From contig NZ_LT629755.1 in the NCBI RefSeq assembly GCF_900104685.1, positions 310,001-374,000 on the forward strand: 64,000 nucleotides of DNA, in the 5' to 3' direction. Made by a program: the position numbers and the translations under genes. This document shows positions 8,186-15,977 of this stretch, in pieces. Each line of letters begins with the position of its first letter. The stretch's first letter is position 1. A model generated the notes under the pieces. It did not search any database and had not been told where the DNA came from. It worked only from the letters and a program-made list of their open reading frames with translations. This stretch comes from Agromyces flavus (GTDB taxonomy: Bacteria > Actinomycetota > Actinomycetes > Actinomycetales > Microbacteriaceae).

Positions 8186-9388
8186 TCAGCCCTCGAGTTC
8201 CGCTCGTCGGAACCTGAGCTCGCGCTCGGCACGGTTGAGTGGCGACCCGCTGAACGGGAGTGATGCGAGGTCGACGGTGGAGGCCGCAGCCACGGCCACG
8301 CGTTCCGCCGAGGCGGCTGCGCGCTCGGGCAGCCCGACCGCCGCAGCGAGCTCGCGCCAGTGCCGCAGGCGCAGCTTCCTCGTGCGGCCGGCGATCGGCA
8401 GCGCCATCGAGTCGTCGCCATAGACGAGCGTGCACGGGATGTCGTAGACGGGCGCGATCGCCCAGGCGCGGGTCGCGACATCCGATCGCAGCACCGCGAC
8501 GTTCTTGGCATGGAGGTCGCCGTTGCCCGTCAGCCAGGCGAACAGGAACTGCAGGTACAGGTTGCGCGTCGCGACGGCGGGCGCGCGGCAGACCTCGGCG
8601 AGTGCCCGAATCACCCGCTCGGCGTCGAGCGCATACTTCGCAGCGGGCGGCTGCCCGAGCACTTGTGTCGCGTCCTCGAGGGCGAGGCGGAGGAATCCGC
8701 CGTCGGACGCGACGCGATCGAACCGCTGCACCAGCAGCCCGGTCGTCCCGGTGCGGTCGGTCACCACGGCGGCGCGCGAGACCGGGACCTTCATCCGCGC
8801 CGCGGCGAGAAGGTGGGCGGCCTCGTTCTCGACCAAGTCCGGGTACTCGTCGGGACTCAGCTTCAGGATGTATCGCCCGGAACGCGTGGCGAGCGGCGTG
8901 CTGATCATGGAGGCGCTGGCCTTGCGTTGCACACCGGGGATCGCGTGGCGGTCGACCGCGTCGATGAGCGACTCGAAGTCGAGCGCCTCCGGCGAGTTCG
9001 CGCCGATCAGCGTCTCTCGGTCTGCGGGGGCCTGGCCCTCGGGGACCACCTGCACATCGCCCGGCACGTCCTCGCCCACTGCGAGAAGCAGGCTCAGCTC
9101 GTCGCTCGCGCTCGTCTTGACCGCGCGACGCAGCACGGTGAGCCGGTGGCCCTCGGGGAGGAGGCCGGCGAAGAACGCGGGCAGCGATCCCGACGGGGTC
9201 ACGAGCGGGGCGTCGGTCAGCGGAAGCGTGAACGCCACGGGCTCGGCGTCCGCCCGAGCCAGGTAGTCGTCGAGGTAGCGGAACTCGATCGCCCCGTCGT
9301 CGCGGCGCTCGAGGCGAGCGGTCAGCCGACCGCGCTTCCGGACATCAGCGCGGCGGATATGCCTGAGGTCCTCGAGGTCGACCGTCAC
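8186..9388 (-). CDS. hipA: HipA-family serine/threonine kinase toxin
   Basis: Protein of 400 residues, the usual HipA length. HipA toxins phosphorylate a translation factor or aminoacyl-tRNA synthetase and slow growth. The N-terminal subdomain ends at PAFFAGLLPEGHRL. The kinase core shows ASMISTPLATRSGRYILK with the ATP-binding lysine, the catalytic GNGDLHAKNVAVL and the metal-binding PVYDIP. It overlaps hipB by four bases (GTG inside the hipB stop), so the two are co-translated. All key kinase residues appear intact. The actual target is not deducible. Confidence 0.92.
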   Translation of the reverse strand: MTVDLEDLRHIRRADVRKRGRLTARLERRDDGAIEFRYLDDYLARADAEPVAFTLPLTDAPLVTPSGSLPAFFAGLLPEGHRLTVLRRAVKTSASDELSLLLAVGEDVPGDVQVVPEGQAPADRETLIGANSPEALDFESLIDAVDRHAIPGVQRKASASMISTPLATRSGRYILKLSPDEYPDLVENEAAHLLAAARMKVPVSRAAVVTDRTGTTGLLVQRFDRVASDGGFLRLALEDATQVLGQPPAAKYALDAERVIRALAEVCRAPAVATRNLYLQFLFAWLTGNGDLHAKNVAVLRSDVATRAWAIAPVYDIPCTLVYGDDSMALPIAGRTRKLRLRHWRELAAAVGLPERAAASAERVAVAAASTVDLASLPFSGSPLNRAERELRFRRAELEG

Positions 9389-9585
9389 GAGACGATCCCG
9401 ATCTCGAGTCCCACCGCGGCCGCGACGGCGACGACGGTGTCGAGGCTCGTGCCTCCGCTGCCCTTCTCGATCTCACGCACGGTGCGGGTCGACGTGCCTG
9501 CCAGCTCGGCGAGCTGCTCCTGCGTCAGCCCGTGCGCCTGCCGGGCCGCGCGGATGGCCCGACCGATGTCGATGGGGACGGCCAC
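9385..9585 (-). CDS. hipB: HipB-like XRE-family antitoxin/repressor
   Basis: Protein of 66 residues with a single Cro/CI helix-turn-helix: IRAARQAHGLTQEQLAEL, then STRTVREIEKGSG. I set the start at GTG 9585 because AGGAGG (9594-9599) lies 8 nt ahead of it; an earlier GTG at 9594 touches the Shine-Dalgarno sequence. HipB proteins neutralise HipA and repress their own operon by binding tandem palindromes. Three palindromes with the core CGGCAG/CTGCCG lie upstream. Confidence 0.92.
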   Translation of the reverse strand: MAVPIDIGRAIRAARQAHGLTQEQLAELAGTSTRTVREIEKGSGGTSLDTVVAVAAAVGLEIGIVS

Positions 9586-9608
9586 CGCCGACACCTCCTC
9601 TCAAACGA

Positions 9609-9750
9609 TTCGGCAGGATCCTGCCGAACGTCGGGTTTGCATCGAGAGTGTATCGGCCTGGGTCGATAATCCGGCAGAAATTCACCGAATCACTCGCCTC
9701 AGCGCCTGATTGACGACATGGGGTGGCTGGATCGGCAGTTCTCTGCCGAT
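9609..9750. promoter_or_regulatory. Three evenly spaced HipB operator-like palindromes
   Basis: O1 (9609-9628) is a perfect palindrome, TTCGGCAG-GATC-CTGCCGAA. O2 (9670-9689) is a weaker copy, TCCGGCAG-AAAT-TCACCGAA. O3 (9731-9750) is perfect again, ATCGGCAG-TTCT-CTGCCGAT, and extends by GG/CC. Centres are at 9618.5, 9679.5 and 9740.5, exactly 61 bp apart. They lie between hipB and the divergent neuA-like gene. HipB proteins bind several operators cooperatively and loop or bend DNA, so these are the expected autoregulatory sites. They could also affect the neu operon. Confidence 0.75.
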
Positions 9751-9840
9751 CCCACAGTGCGTACCGGAACTTCACCGACGGTCGACGGGCGTTCACCCGG
9801 CGTGCACCCCGTGGACGGATGGCGCGCATAGCTTCGCGGC

Positions 9841-11259
9841 ATGAGCAGGGAGCGCGCCGGATCGACGGTCGCCATCATTCCCGCGCGTGGCGGCTCGCAG
9901 GGCCTTCCGGGCAAGAACGTCGCCCGCATCGGCGGCGTGCCGCTCGTCGCCCGGGCGGCGCACGCGGCGCTCGCCGCCGAGCGCATCGACCGCGTCGTCG
10001 TCACGACCGACGACGAGGAGATCGCCGACGCCGCGCTCGCCGCGGGAGCCGAGGTGGTGGCCCGGCCCGCCGAGCTCGCGGGGCCGGCGGCGTCGAGCGA
10101 GTCGGCGGTGCGGCACGCGCTCGAGGCGCTCGGATTCGACGCCCCGGGCGCGCCCGACGCCATCACGGTCTTCCTGCAGGCGACCTCGCCCTTCATCGAC
10201 CCCGCCGACCTCGAGGCGGCCGTCGAGCGGGTCGCGATCGGCGAGCGCGACATCGTGTTCGCCGCGACGCCGACGCACGGCTTCCTCTGGCGTGAGCGAG
10301 CGGATGACGCGGACGGCGCGAGCGCCATCGGCGTCAACCACGATCCGTCGCATCGCCCGCGCCGGCAGGACCGCGAACCCGAGTACCTCGAGACCGGTGC
10401 GTTCTACGTGTTCCGCACCGCGGGGTTCCTCCAGGCGCAGCATCGGTTCTTCGGCCGCATCGGCATCCAGGCGGTCCACCCGGACCATGCGATCGAGATC
10501 GACGACTCCGCCGACCTCGCGCGCGCCCGGGCGCTCGCGCCACGGATCGACCGCCGGCTCGCCGCCGCGATCGGCTCCGCGCAGGCGCGGCGCGCGGGCG
10601 CCGGCAGCGCGTGGATCGCGGACCCGCGCCATCCGTTCATCGACGTCGACGCGGTCGTGACCGACTTCGACGGCGTGCACACCGACGACACCGCGACGGT
10701 CGACGAGCTCGGCCGCGAGTCGGTGCGGGTGAGCCGCGCCGACGGCGCCGGCGTCGCACGGCTGCGCGACGCGGGCATCCCCGTGCTGATCCTGAGCGCC
10801 GAGGCGAACCCCGTCGTGAGCCGCCGCGCCGAGAAGCTCGGCGTCGACTGCGTGCAGGGCCTCTCCGACAAGGGCTCGGCGCTGCGCGAGTGGGCGGCCG
10901 CCCGCGGCATCCGACTCGACCGCATCGCCTACCTCGGCAACGACCGCGGCGACATCCCCGCGCTCGACCTCGTCGGGTGGCCCCTCGCGGTGCCGGATGC
11001 CGCGCCCGACGCGCTCGAACGGGCGCGCCACGTGCTGCAGCGGCACGGCGGGCACGGCGCGGTGCGCGAGCTCGCCGACCTCGTGCTCGCCGCCCGCGCA
11101 GCGAAGCGCCGCGTCGCGGCATCCGACGACGCCGACGCCGACGACACCGACGCCAGGGCCGCGACCCGCGAGCCCGGCGAGCTCGACCCCGCCCACCCGA
11201 CCCGGCTGCAGCGCGAGGCCATCGCCGCCGCGGCCTCCGGCACCGTCACCGCACCCTGA
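9841..11259 (+). CDS. neuA: Acylneuraminate cytidylyltransferase fused to KdsC-like HAD phosphatase
   Basis: Two-domain protein of 472 residues. Residues 1-235 form a CMP-nonulosonate synthetase: VAIIPARGGSQGLPGKN binds CTP, followed by FLQATSPF and the acidic IEIDD. Residues 255-415 form a KdsC/NeuA-phosphatase HAD domain with VVTDFDGVHTDD (nucleophile and general acid), ILSAEAN, the DKGSAL lysine and YLGNDRGDIPAL, where N replaces the first D of the usual motif IV. The tail is low-complexity. The predicted roles are removing the 9-phosphate from a nonulosonic acid and activating the sugar with CMP. neuB follows by 17 bp. Confidence 0.85.
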   Translation: MSRERAGSTVAIIPARGGSQGLPGKNVARIGGVPLVARAAHAALAAERIDRVVVTTDDEEIADAALAAGAEVVARPAELAGPAASSESAVRHALEALGFDAPGAPDAITVFLQATSPFIDPADLEAAVERVAIGERDIVFAATPTHGFLWRERADDADGASAIGVNHDPSHRPRRQDREPEYLETGAFYVFRTAGFLQAQHRFFGRIGIQAVHPDHAIEIDDSADLARARALAPRIDRRLAAAIGSAQARRAGAGSAWIADPRHPFIDVDAVVTDFDGVHTDDTATVDELGRESVRVSRADGAGVARLRDAGIPVLILSAEANPVVSRRAEKLGVDCVQGLSDKGSALREWAAARGIRLDRIAYLGNDRGDIPALDLVGWPLAVPDAAPDALERARHVLQRHGGHGAVRELADLVLAARAAKRRVAASDDADADDTDARAATREPGELDPAHPTRLQREAIAAAASGTVTAP

Positions 11260-11276
11260 ACGAAAGCGAGCCCCGC

Positions 11277-12149
11277 ATGTCCGTGCGCCTCGGTCACGCC
11301 GCGATCGGCGAGTACGAGCCCGTCTACGTCATCGCCGAGATCGGCCTCAACCACAACGGCGACCTCGGCATCGCCAAGCGCCTCATCGAGGTCGCCGCCG
11401 AGGCGGGCGCCCAGGCGGTGAAGTTCCAGAAGCGCACGCCCGACATCTCGACGCCCGAGCACATGAGGCTCATGCCGCGCGAGACGCCGTGGGGCACGAT
11501 GAGCTACCTCGAGTACCGGCACCGCGTCGAGTTCGGCCGCGACGAGTACGCCGAGATCGCCGATCACGCCGCGCTGCACGGCGTGGACTGGTTCGCCTCG
11601 CCGTGGGACGTCCCGGCCGTCGCCGACCTCGAGTCCTCCGGGGTGGTCGCGTACAAGATCGCGTCGGCCTCGGTGACCGACCTCGAGCTGCTCGAGGCGG
11701 TGCGCGACACCGGCAAGCCCGTCATCCTCTCGACCGGCATGTCGACCATGGACGAGATCGACCGCGCGGTCACGGTGCTGGGCACCGAGCGGCTCGTGAT
11801 CCTGCACGCGACCTCGAGCTACCCCATGCCGCCCGAGGAGGCCAACCTGCTCATGATCCCGGCGCTCAAGCAGCGTTTTCCGGGCGTGCCGGTCGGCTAC
11901 TCGGGGCACGAGCGCGGCCTGCAGATCTCGCTCGCCGCCGTGGCGCTCGGCGCGGTCGCGGTCGAGCGGCACATCACGCTCGACCGCACGATGTGGGGAT
12001 CCGACCACTCGGCGTCGCTCGAGCCGCAGGGCCTCGACCACCTCGTGCGCGACATCCGCATCATCGACGATGCGCTCGGCGACGGCGTCAAGCGCGTGTA
12101 CCCGGGCGAGGAGGCGCCGAAGGCCAAGCTCCGCCGGGTGCTCGCGTGA
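11277..12149 (+). CDS. neuB: N-acetylneuraminate (nonulosonate) synthase, short form
   Basis: Condenses phosphoenolpyruvate with a hexosamine to give a nine-carbon sialic-type acid. The NeuB barrel is clear: YVIAEIGLNHNGDLGIAKR, AVKFQKRTPD, DWFASPWDVP, YKIASASVTD, STGMSTMDEI, HATSSYPMP, GYSGHERGLQ and ERHITLDRTMWGSDHSASL. It ends at 290 residues, soon after the barrel. The C-terminal antifreeze-like SAF domain of classical NeuB (about 345 residues) is absent, and no frameshifted remnant follows because the next gene starts inside its stop codon. Whether the enzyme makes Neu5Ac or a relative is unknown. Confidence 0.88.
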   Translation: MSVRLGHAAIGEYEPVYVIAEIGLNHNGDLGIAKRLIEVAAEAGAQAVKFQKRTPDISTPEHMRLMPRETPWGTMSYLEYRHRVEFGRDEYAEIADHAALHGVDWFASPWDVPAVADLESSGVVAYKIASASVTDLELLEAVRDTGKPVILSTGMSTMDEIDRAVTVLGTERLVILHATSSYPMPPEEANLLMIPALKQRFPGVPVGYSGHERGLQISLAAVALGAVAVERHITLDRTMWGSDHSASLEPQGLDHLVRDIRIIDDALGDGVKRVYPGEEAPKAKLRRVLA

Positions 12150-13591
12150 GTTCCCGAGCGGATGCCGCGGCGCGGCGCCTGCTCGTCGTCGCCGACGCCG
12201 ACTCGTACGTGAAGTGGGGCGCCGCACTCGCGTCGACCTTGGGCCCCGAATGGACCGCGCGGCTCGTCGTGATCGCCTCGCCCGTGCAGCCGAGCGCGCG
12301 GCAGCTCAGGCATGCGCTCGCGGGCACCCGATTCGAGCCGGCCGAGGTTCTGACCATCCCGCTCGAGCCGCGCGGCGGCGCCGGCGGCCTCGACGACGAG
12401 CTCGACGGGTTCGACCCGCACGCGGTGCTGCTCGCGCTCCGCGGTCCGTTCGTGCGGGTCGTTGCGCCCCGGCTGAACCGCCGACCGAACCGACCCGCGA
12501 TCCTCAGCGGCTTCCCCGGCCTGACGATCCCCGCCGTGCCCAAGGCCGTCGTCTATCGCGAGCAGACCGACCTGATCGTGCTGCACAGCCGTCGCGAGGT
12601 GCGCGACTTCCGCGCGAACGCCGACGACCTCGGCGTCGACCCCATGTTCGGACTCGCGACCCTGCCGTTCCTCGCCGGCGAGGCGGGCGACCGCGCCGCC
12701 GCGACCGACATCGTCTTCGCCGCCCAGGCCAAGGTGCCCGCCGAGCGCGACGACCGGCTCGAGCTGCTCGCCGCACTCGCCGAGCTCGCCCGCCGCCGGG
12801 CACCGCACCGCGTCGTCGTGAAGGTGCGCGCCCGCAGGGGCGAGGCGCAGACGCACGCCGAGGAGCACGACTACGCCGACCTGCTCGCCGAACTCCACGA
12901 CGCCCCGGCGAATCTCGTCGTCGAGGACGGACCCATGGCGGACCAGCTCGATCGCGCTGCCGCGCTCGTGACCGTGAGCTCGACGGCCGCGCTCGAGGCC
13001 GTCGCCCGCGACCTGCCGGCGCTGCTCGTCGACGACTTCGGCGTCTCCCCGGCGATGATCAACACCGTGTTCGAGGGCGCCGGGCTGTTCGGCTCGACGA
13101 CCGACCTCGTCGCGGGACGTTTCCGACACGCCGATCCGGGGTGGCTCGCCGACAACTACTTCCACGAGCCCGACGCCGATGACTGGGCCGGCCGGCTCGA
13201 GGCGCTCGTCTCGGCGCGCGAGATCGTGCCGCTGCCGCCGCTCGAGCGCCGCCACGACCTCTGGGGCGGCGCGCTGCGCCGGGCCTTCGAACGGCGTCGC
13301 ATGCTCGGCGCCCACGACCGCAGCCTGACGGGTCGCCTCGCGTGGGTCGGGGGCGTGCCGGTCCGCGCCGTCGTCCGACGCCTGCGTCGGCTGCGCCGCG
13401 TGCTCGTCGGCTCAGTCGACGGGCGCGGAGTGCCGATCGACGTGCGCGAGGTACGCCTCGGCGTTGCGGCGGATTCCGGCCTGCTCGTCGGCGGTGAGCT
13501 CGCGCCGGACCTTCGCCGGCACGCCGGCCACGAGCGAACCCGGGGGAACGACCGTGCCCTCGAGCACCACGGCGCCGGCCGCGACGAGTGA
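12146..13591 (+). CDS. Putative nonulosonate-cluster glycosyltransferase (DUF6716-like)
   Basis: About 481 residues from a GTG overlapping the neuB stop, so co-translated with neuB. It looks like a GT-B type glycosyltransferase or polysialyltransferase relative: a Rossmann-like start (RRLLVVADADSYVKWG), then the late segment VSSTAALEAVARDLPALLVDDFGVSP typical of nucleotide-sugar sites, and NYFHEP. The assignment as the enzyme that uses the CMP-sugar is inferred from position. The last 60 codons (13412-13591) are antisense to the next gene and read like shadow sequence, so the natural stop has probably been lost or the true C-terminus simply extends there. Confidence 0.65.
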   Translation: MSSRADAAARRLLVVADADSYVKWGAALASTLGPEWTARLVVIASPVQPSARQLRHALAGTRFEPAEVLTIPLEPRGGAGGLDDELDGFDPHAVLLALRGPFVRVVAPRLNRRPNRPAILSGFPGLTIPAVPKAVVYREQTDLIVLHSRREVRDFRANADDLGVDPMFGLATLPFLAGEAGDRAAATDIVFAAQAKVPAERDDRLELLAALAELARRRAPHRVVVKVRARRGEAQTHAEEHDYADLLAELHDAPANLVVEDGPMADQLDRAAALVTVSSTAALEAVARDLPALLVDDFGVSPAMINTVFEGAGLFGSTTDLVAGRFRHADPGWLADNYFHEPDADDWAGRLEALVSAREIVPLPPLERRHDLWGGALRRAFERRRMLGAHDRSLTGRLAWVGGVPVRAVVRRLRRLRRVLVGSVDGRGVPIDVREVRLGVAADSGLLVGGELAPDLRRHAGHERTRGNDRALEHHGAGRDE

Positions 13592-13948
13592 GCCCCGGCC
13601 GATCGCGGCGCCGTTGAGGATGGTCGCGCCCATGCCGATCAGGCAGTCGTCCTCGACCGTGCACCCGTGCAGCACCGCACGGTGCCCGACCGAGACGCCG
13701 CTGCCGACCGTGACGGGGTAGCCCGCGTCGACGTGGCAGACCACGCCGTCTTGCAGGTTCGACCTCTCGCCGAGCGTGACCGTCTCGGCCTCGGCCCGCA
13801 GCACCGCGTTGTACCAGACGCTCGAGCGTGCGGCGAGGCGCACCTGCCCGACGACGACCGCGCCGAGCGCGACGAACGCACTGGGGTCGAGCTCGGGCGC
13901 TGGGATGCCGGCGATGGTGAGGATGCGGGCGGACGGATCGGCGCTCAT
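13412..13948 (-). CDS. Gamma-carbonic-anhydrase-like hexapeptide protein
   Basis: 178 residues of left-handed beta-helix repeats. Candidate metal ligands of the gamma carbonic anhydrase/PaaY family are present: VCHVD, and VGHRAVLHGC with two histidines. Other family features are SSVWYNAVLRAE, GERSNLQDG and SLVAGVPAKVRREL near the end. It may hydrate CO2 or act as an acyltransferase-like scaffold; PaaY homologues differ in activity. Its 3' end overlaps the convergent glycosyltransferase gene by 180 bp. Confidence 0.88.
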   Translation of the reverse strand: MSADPSARILTIAGIPAPELDPSAFVALGAVVVGQVRLAARSSVWYNAVLRAEAETVTLGERSNLQDGVVCHVDAGYPVTVGSGVSVGHRAVLHGCTVEDDCLIGMGATILNGAAIGRGSLVAAGAVVLEGTVVPPGSLVAGVPAKVRRELTADEQAGIRRNAEAYLAHVDRHSAPVD

Positions 13949-13982
13949 GCGGCCAGCCTATTCCGGCCCGCGGCGCGGTCCC

Positions 13983-14055
13983 GTTTCAGGAGGACGGAGG
14001 CGGCTCAGGACGATTCCGCCGATCCGGTCCTGAGTTTCCTCCGTGCTCCTGAATC
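13983..14055. repeat. Palindromic repeat, copy 3 (imperfect), inside the 3' end of a permease gene
   Basis: Arms 13983-14011 and 14027-14055 (left arm begins GTTTCAGGAGGACGGAGG) pair with five mismatches of 29 around a 15-nt loop; the loop region reads CGATTCCGCCGATCCGG, close to that of copy 2. Copies 1 and 2 are perfect, so this copy is decaying or more diverged. The stop codon and last ~23 codons of the overlapping permease gene lie within it. Confidence 0.85.
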
Positions 14056-15392
14056 GATGAGGGGCGGCGACGGCCGGCGACGGCGAGGCGGATGGCGCGC
14101 ACCGCCGCACCCGCCGCGAACACCGCGACCCCCGCCACGATCGACGCGATCGGCAGGGTGACGACGAGCACGGCGCATCCGATCGCCCCGAGCCATGACA
14201 GCCAGCGCGGAACCAGCCGCTCGGCCGCCGACTGCGTGAGCGCCGACGAGTTCGCCACGAGGTAGTAGAGCAGCACGCCGAACGACGAGAACCCGATCGC
14301 CCCGCGCAGGTCGGCGACGAGCACGAGCACGACGACCGCGACGCCGACCGTGAGCTCGGCGACGTGCGGCACGCCGAACCGGTGATGCACCGAGGTGAGC
14401 GGGCGCGGGAGCTCGCCATCCCGCGCCATCGCGAGGCTCGTGCGGCCGACGCCCGCGATGAGCGCCAGCAGCGACCCGAGCGCCGCGACGCCCGCCGCGA
14501 TCCGCACGACGGGCTCGGCCCAGAGCCATCCGGCCTCGCCCACGACGTCCACGAGCGGGGCGGATGACTCGGCGAGCGCCCTCGCCCCGAGGGCGCCGAG
14601 CGCAGCGACCCCGACGGCGGCGTACACGAGGAGCACGATGCCGAACGCGACCCCGATCGCGCGCGGGATCGTGCGCGTGGGCTCGCGCACCTCCTCGCCG
14701 AGCGTCGCGATGCGCGCGTAGCCGGCGAACGCGAAGAAGATGAGGGCGGCGGCCTGCAGCACGCCGTACGCGCCCGCGATCGGCGATGCGGCGTCATCCG
14801 CGAGCCCGACGGGAGGGACCCCGGACGCGGCGGCCGCCGGATCGCCGGCCGCCCACCCGCCGTCGGCGATCGCTGCGATCCCGCCCGCCACCACCACGAC
14901 GAGCACTGCGATCACCGCCGACACGATGATGCTCGCGACGCGAGCCGTGCGCGTCACGCCGAGCACGTTCACGGCGACGAGCGCGACCACCGCGACGATC
15001 GCGACCGGCTTCTGCCACGCCGCGGGCACGAGGTACGCGGCCGCCGTCATCGCCATCGCCGCGCAGCTCGCGGTCTTGCCGACGACGAACCCCCAGCCGG
15101 CGAGGAACCCGGGCCACGCGCCGAGCCGCTCGCGGCCGTACCGGTACGCGCCGCCGGCCTCGGGGTAGCGCACTGCGAGCTGCGCCGTCGAACCGGCGTT
15201 GGCGAAGGCGACCAGGGCGGCGATCGCGAGCCCCGCCGGCAGCCAGGATCCCGCCGCCTGCGCGGCCGGCGCCCACACGGCGAACACCCCGGCGCCGATC
15301 ATCGCGGCCAGGCCGATCGCGACCGCGTCGCGTAGTCCGAGCCGGCGTGCGAGGCGGTCGTGCGAGGGCGACGGCGAGGAGGAAGCGTTCAC
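13986..15392 (-). CDS. APC-superfamily amino acid permease
   Basis: Membrane transporter of 468 residues with about 12 hydrophobic helices. The first carries the APC signature GLAAMIGAGVFAVWAP, the second and third NAGSTAQLAVRYPEAGGAYRYGRERLG, and the sixth the FFAFAGYARIATLGEEVREP segment. These match the amino acid/polyamine/organocation family; the substrate is unknown. The GTG start is preceded by TAGGGT (15399-15404 on the minus strand) at 6 nt, suggesting a leaderless mRNA. The C-terminal ~23 residues (SSIQEHGGN to PPPSS) are encoded by palindrome copy 3, so the original end was probably altered when that repeat arrived. Confidence 0.9.
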   Translation of the reverse strand: MNASSSPSPSHDRLARRLGLRDAVAIGLAAMIGAGVFAVWAPAAQAAGSWLPAGLAIAALVAFANAGSTAQLAVRYPEAGGAYRYGRERLGAWPGFLAGWGFVVGKTASCAAMAMTAAAYLVPAAWQKPVAIVAVVALVAVNVLGVTRTARVASIIVSAVIAVLVVVVAGGIAAIADGGWAAGDPAAAASGVPPVGLADDAASPIAGAYGVLQAAALIFFAFAGYARIATLGEEVREPTRTIPRAIGVAFGIVLLVYAAVGVAALGALGARALAESSAPLVDVVGEAGWLWAEPVVRIAAGVAALGSLLALIAGVGRTSLAMARDGELPRPLTSVHHRFGVPHVAELTVGVAVVVLVLVADLRGAIGFSSFGVLLYYLVANSSALTQSAAERLVPRWLSWLGAIGCAVLVVTLPIASIVAGVAVFAAGAAVRAIRLAVAGRRRPSSIQEHGGNSGPDRRNRPEPPPSS

Positions 15393-15473
15393 GTTCGCAC
15401 CCTACGACAGTCCGGTGAACGGCCCGCGTCGACTGAGGCGAGCGGATGCCGCATCCGCTCGTAGGATCGACGC

Positions 15474-15977
15474 ATGCCTGCCGAGCAGACCTCCGCCTCC
15501 TCGCACGCCGCGGTCGACCGCGTCGTCGCCGCGCTCGCCGCCGACGGCCTCGAGCCTCGGATCGTGTGGTTCGACGACGCGGTGACCACCGCGCAGCTCG
15601 CCGCCGACGCGCTCGGCGTGGAGGTCGGTCAGATCGCGAACTCGCTCGTGTTCACACTCGACGACGAGCCGATCCTCGTGCTGACCTCGGGCGCGCACCG
15701 GGTCGACACCGAGTGGCTCGGCGAGCAGCTCGGGGGTCGCCTCGGCCGTGCTTCGAAGGAGGTCGTGAAGGCGGCGACCGGCCAGGTGATCGGCGGCGTC
15801 GCGCCCGTGGGCCACCCGTCACCGGTACGCACGTTCGTCGACACCGAGCTCGCCGCGTTCGACGAGGTGTGGGCCGCCGCAGGGCACGCGAAGACGGTGT
15901 TCCCGACCACGTACGACGACCTCGTCCGCATCACGGGCGGCACGCCGACGGCGGTCGAGCCCGCGCAGCGCACATGA
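15474..15977 (+). CDS. YbaK/ProX-family aminoacyl-tRNA deacylase
   Basis: Protein of 167 residues covering one YbaK domain. Such proteins hydrolyse misacylated tRNAs, such as Cys- or Ala-tRNA(Pro), in trans. Visible: TTAQLAADALGVEVGQIANSLVF, VLTSGAHRVD, the conserved GQVIGGVAPVGHP with the active-site glycines, and a C-terminal VFPTTYDDLVRITGG. TAGGAT (15462-15467) lies 6 nt before the ATG, pointing to a leaderless start. The stop overlaps the start of the acetyltransferase gene. Confidence 0.9.
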   Translation: MPAEQTSASSHAAVDRVVAALAADGLEPRIVWFDDAVTTAQLAADALGVEVGQIANSLVFTLDDEPILVLTSGAHRVDTEWLGEQLGGRLGRASKEVVKAATGQVIGGVAPVGHPSPVRTFVDTELAAFDEVWAAAGHAKTVFPTTYDDLVRITGGTPTAVEPAQRT

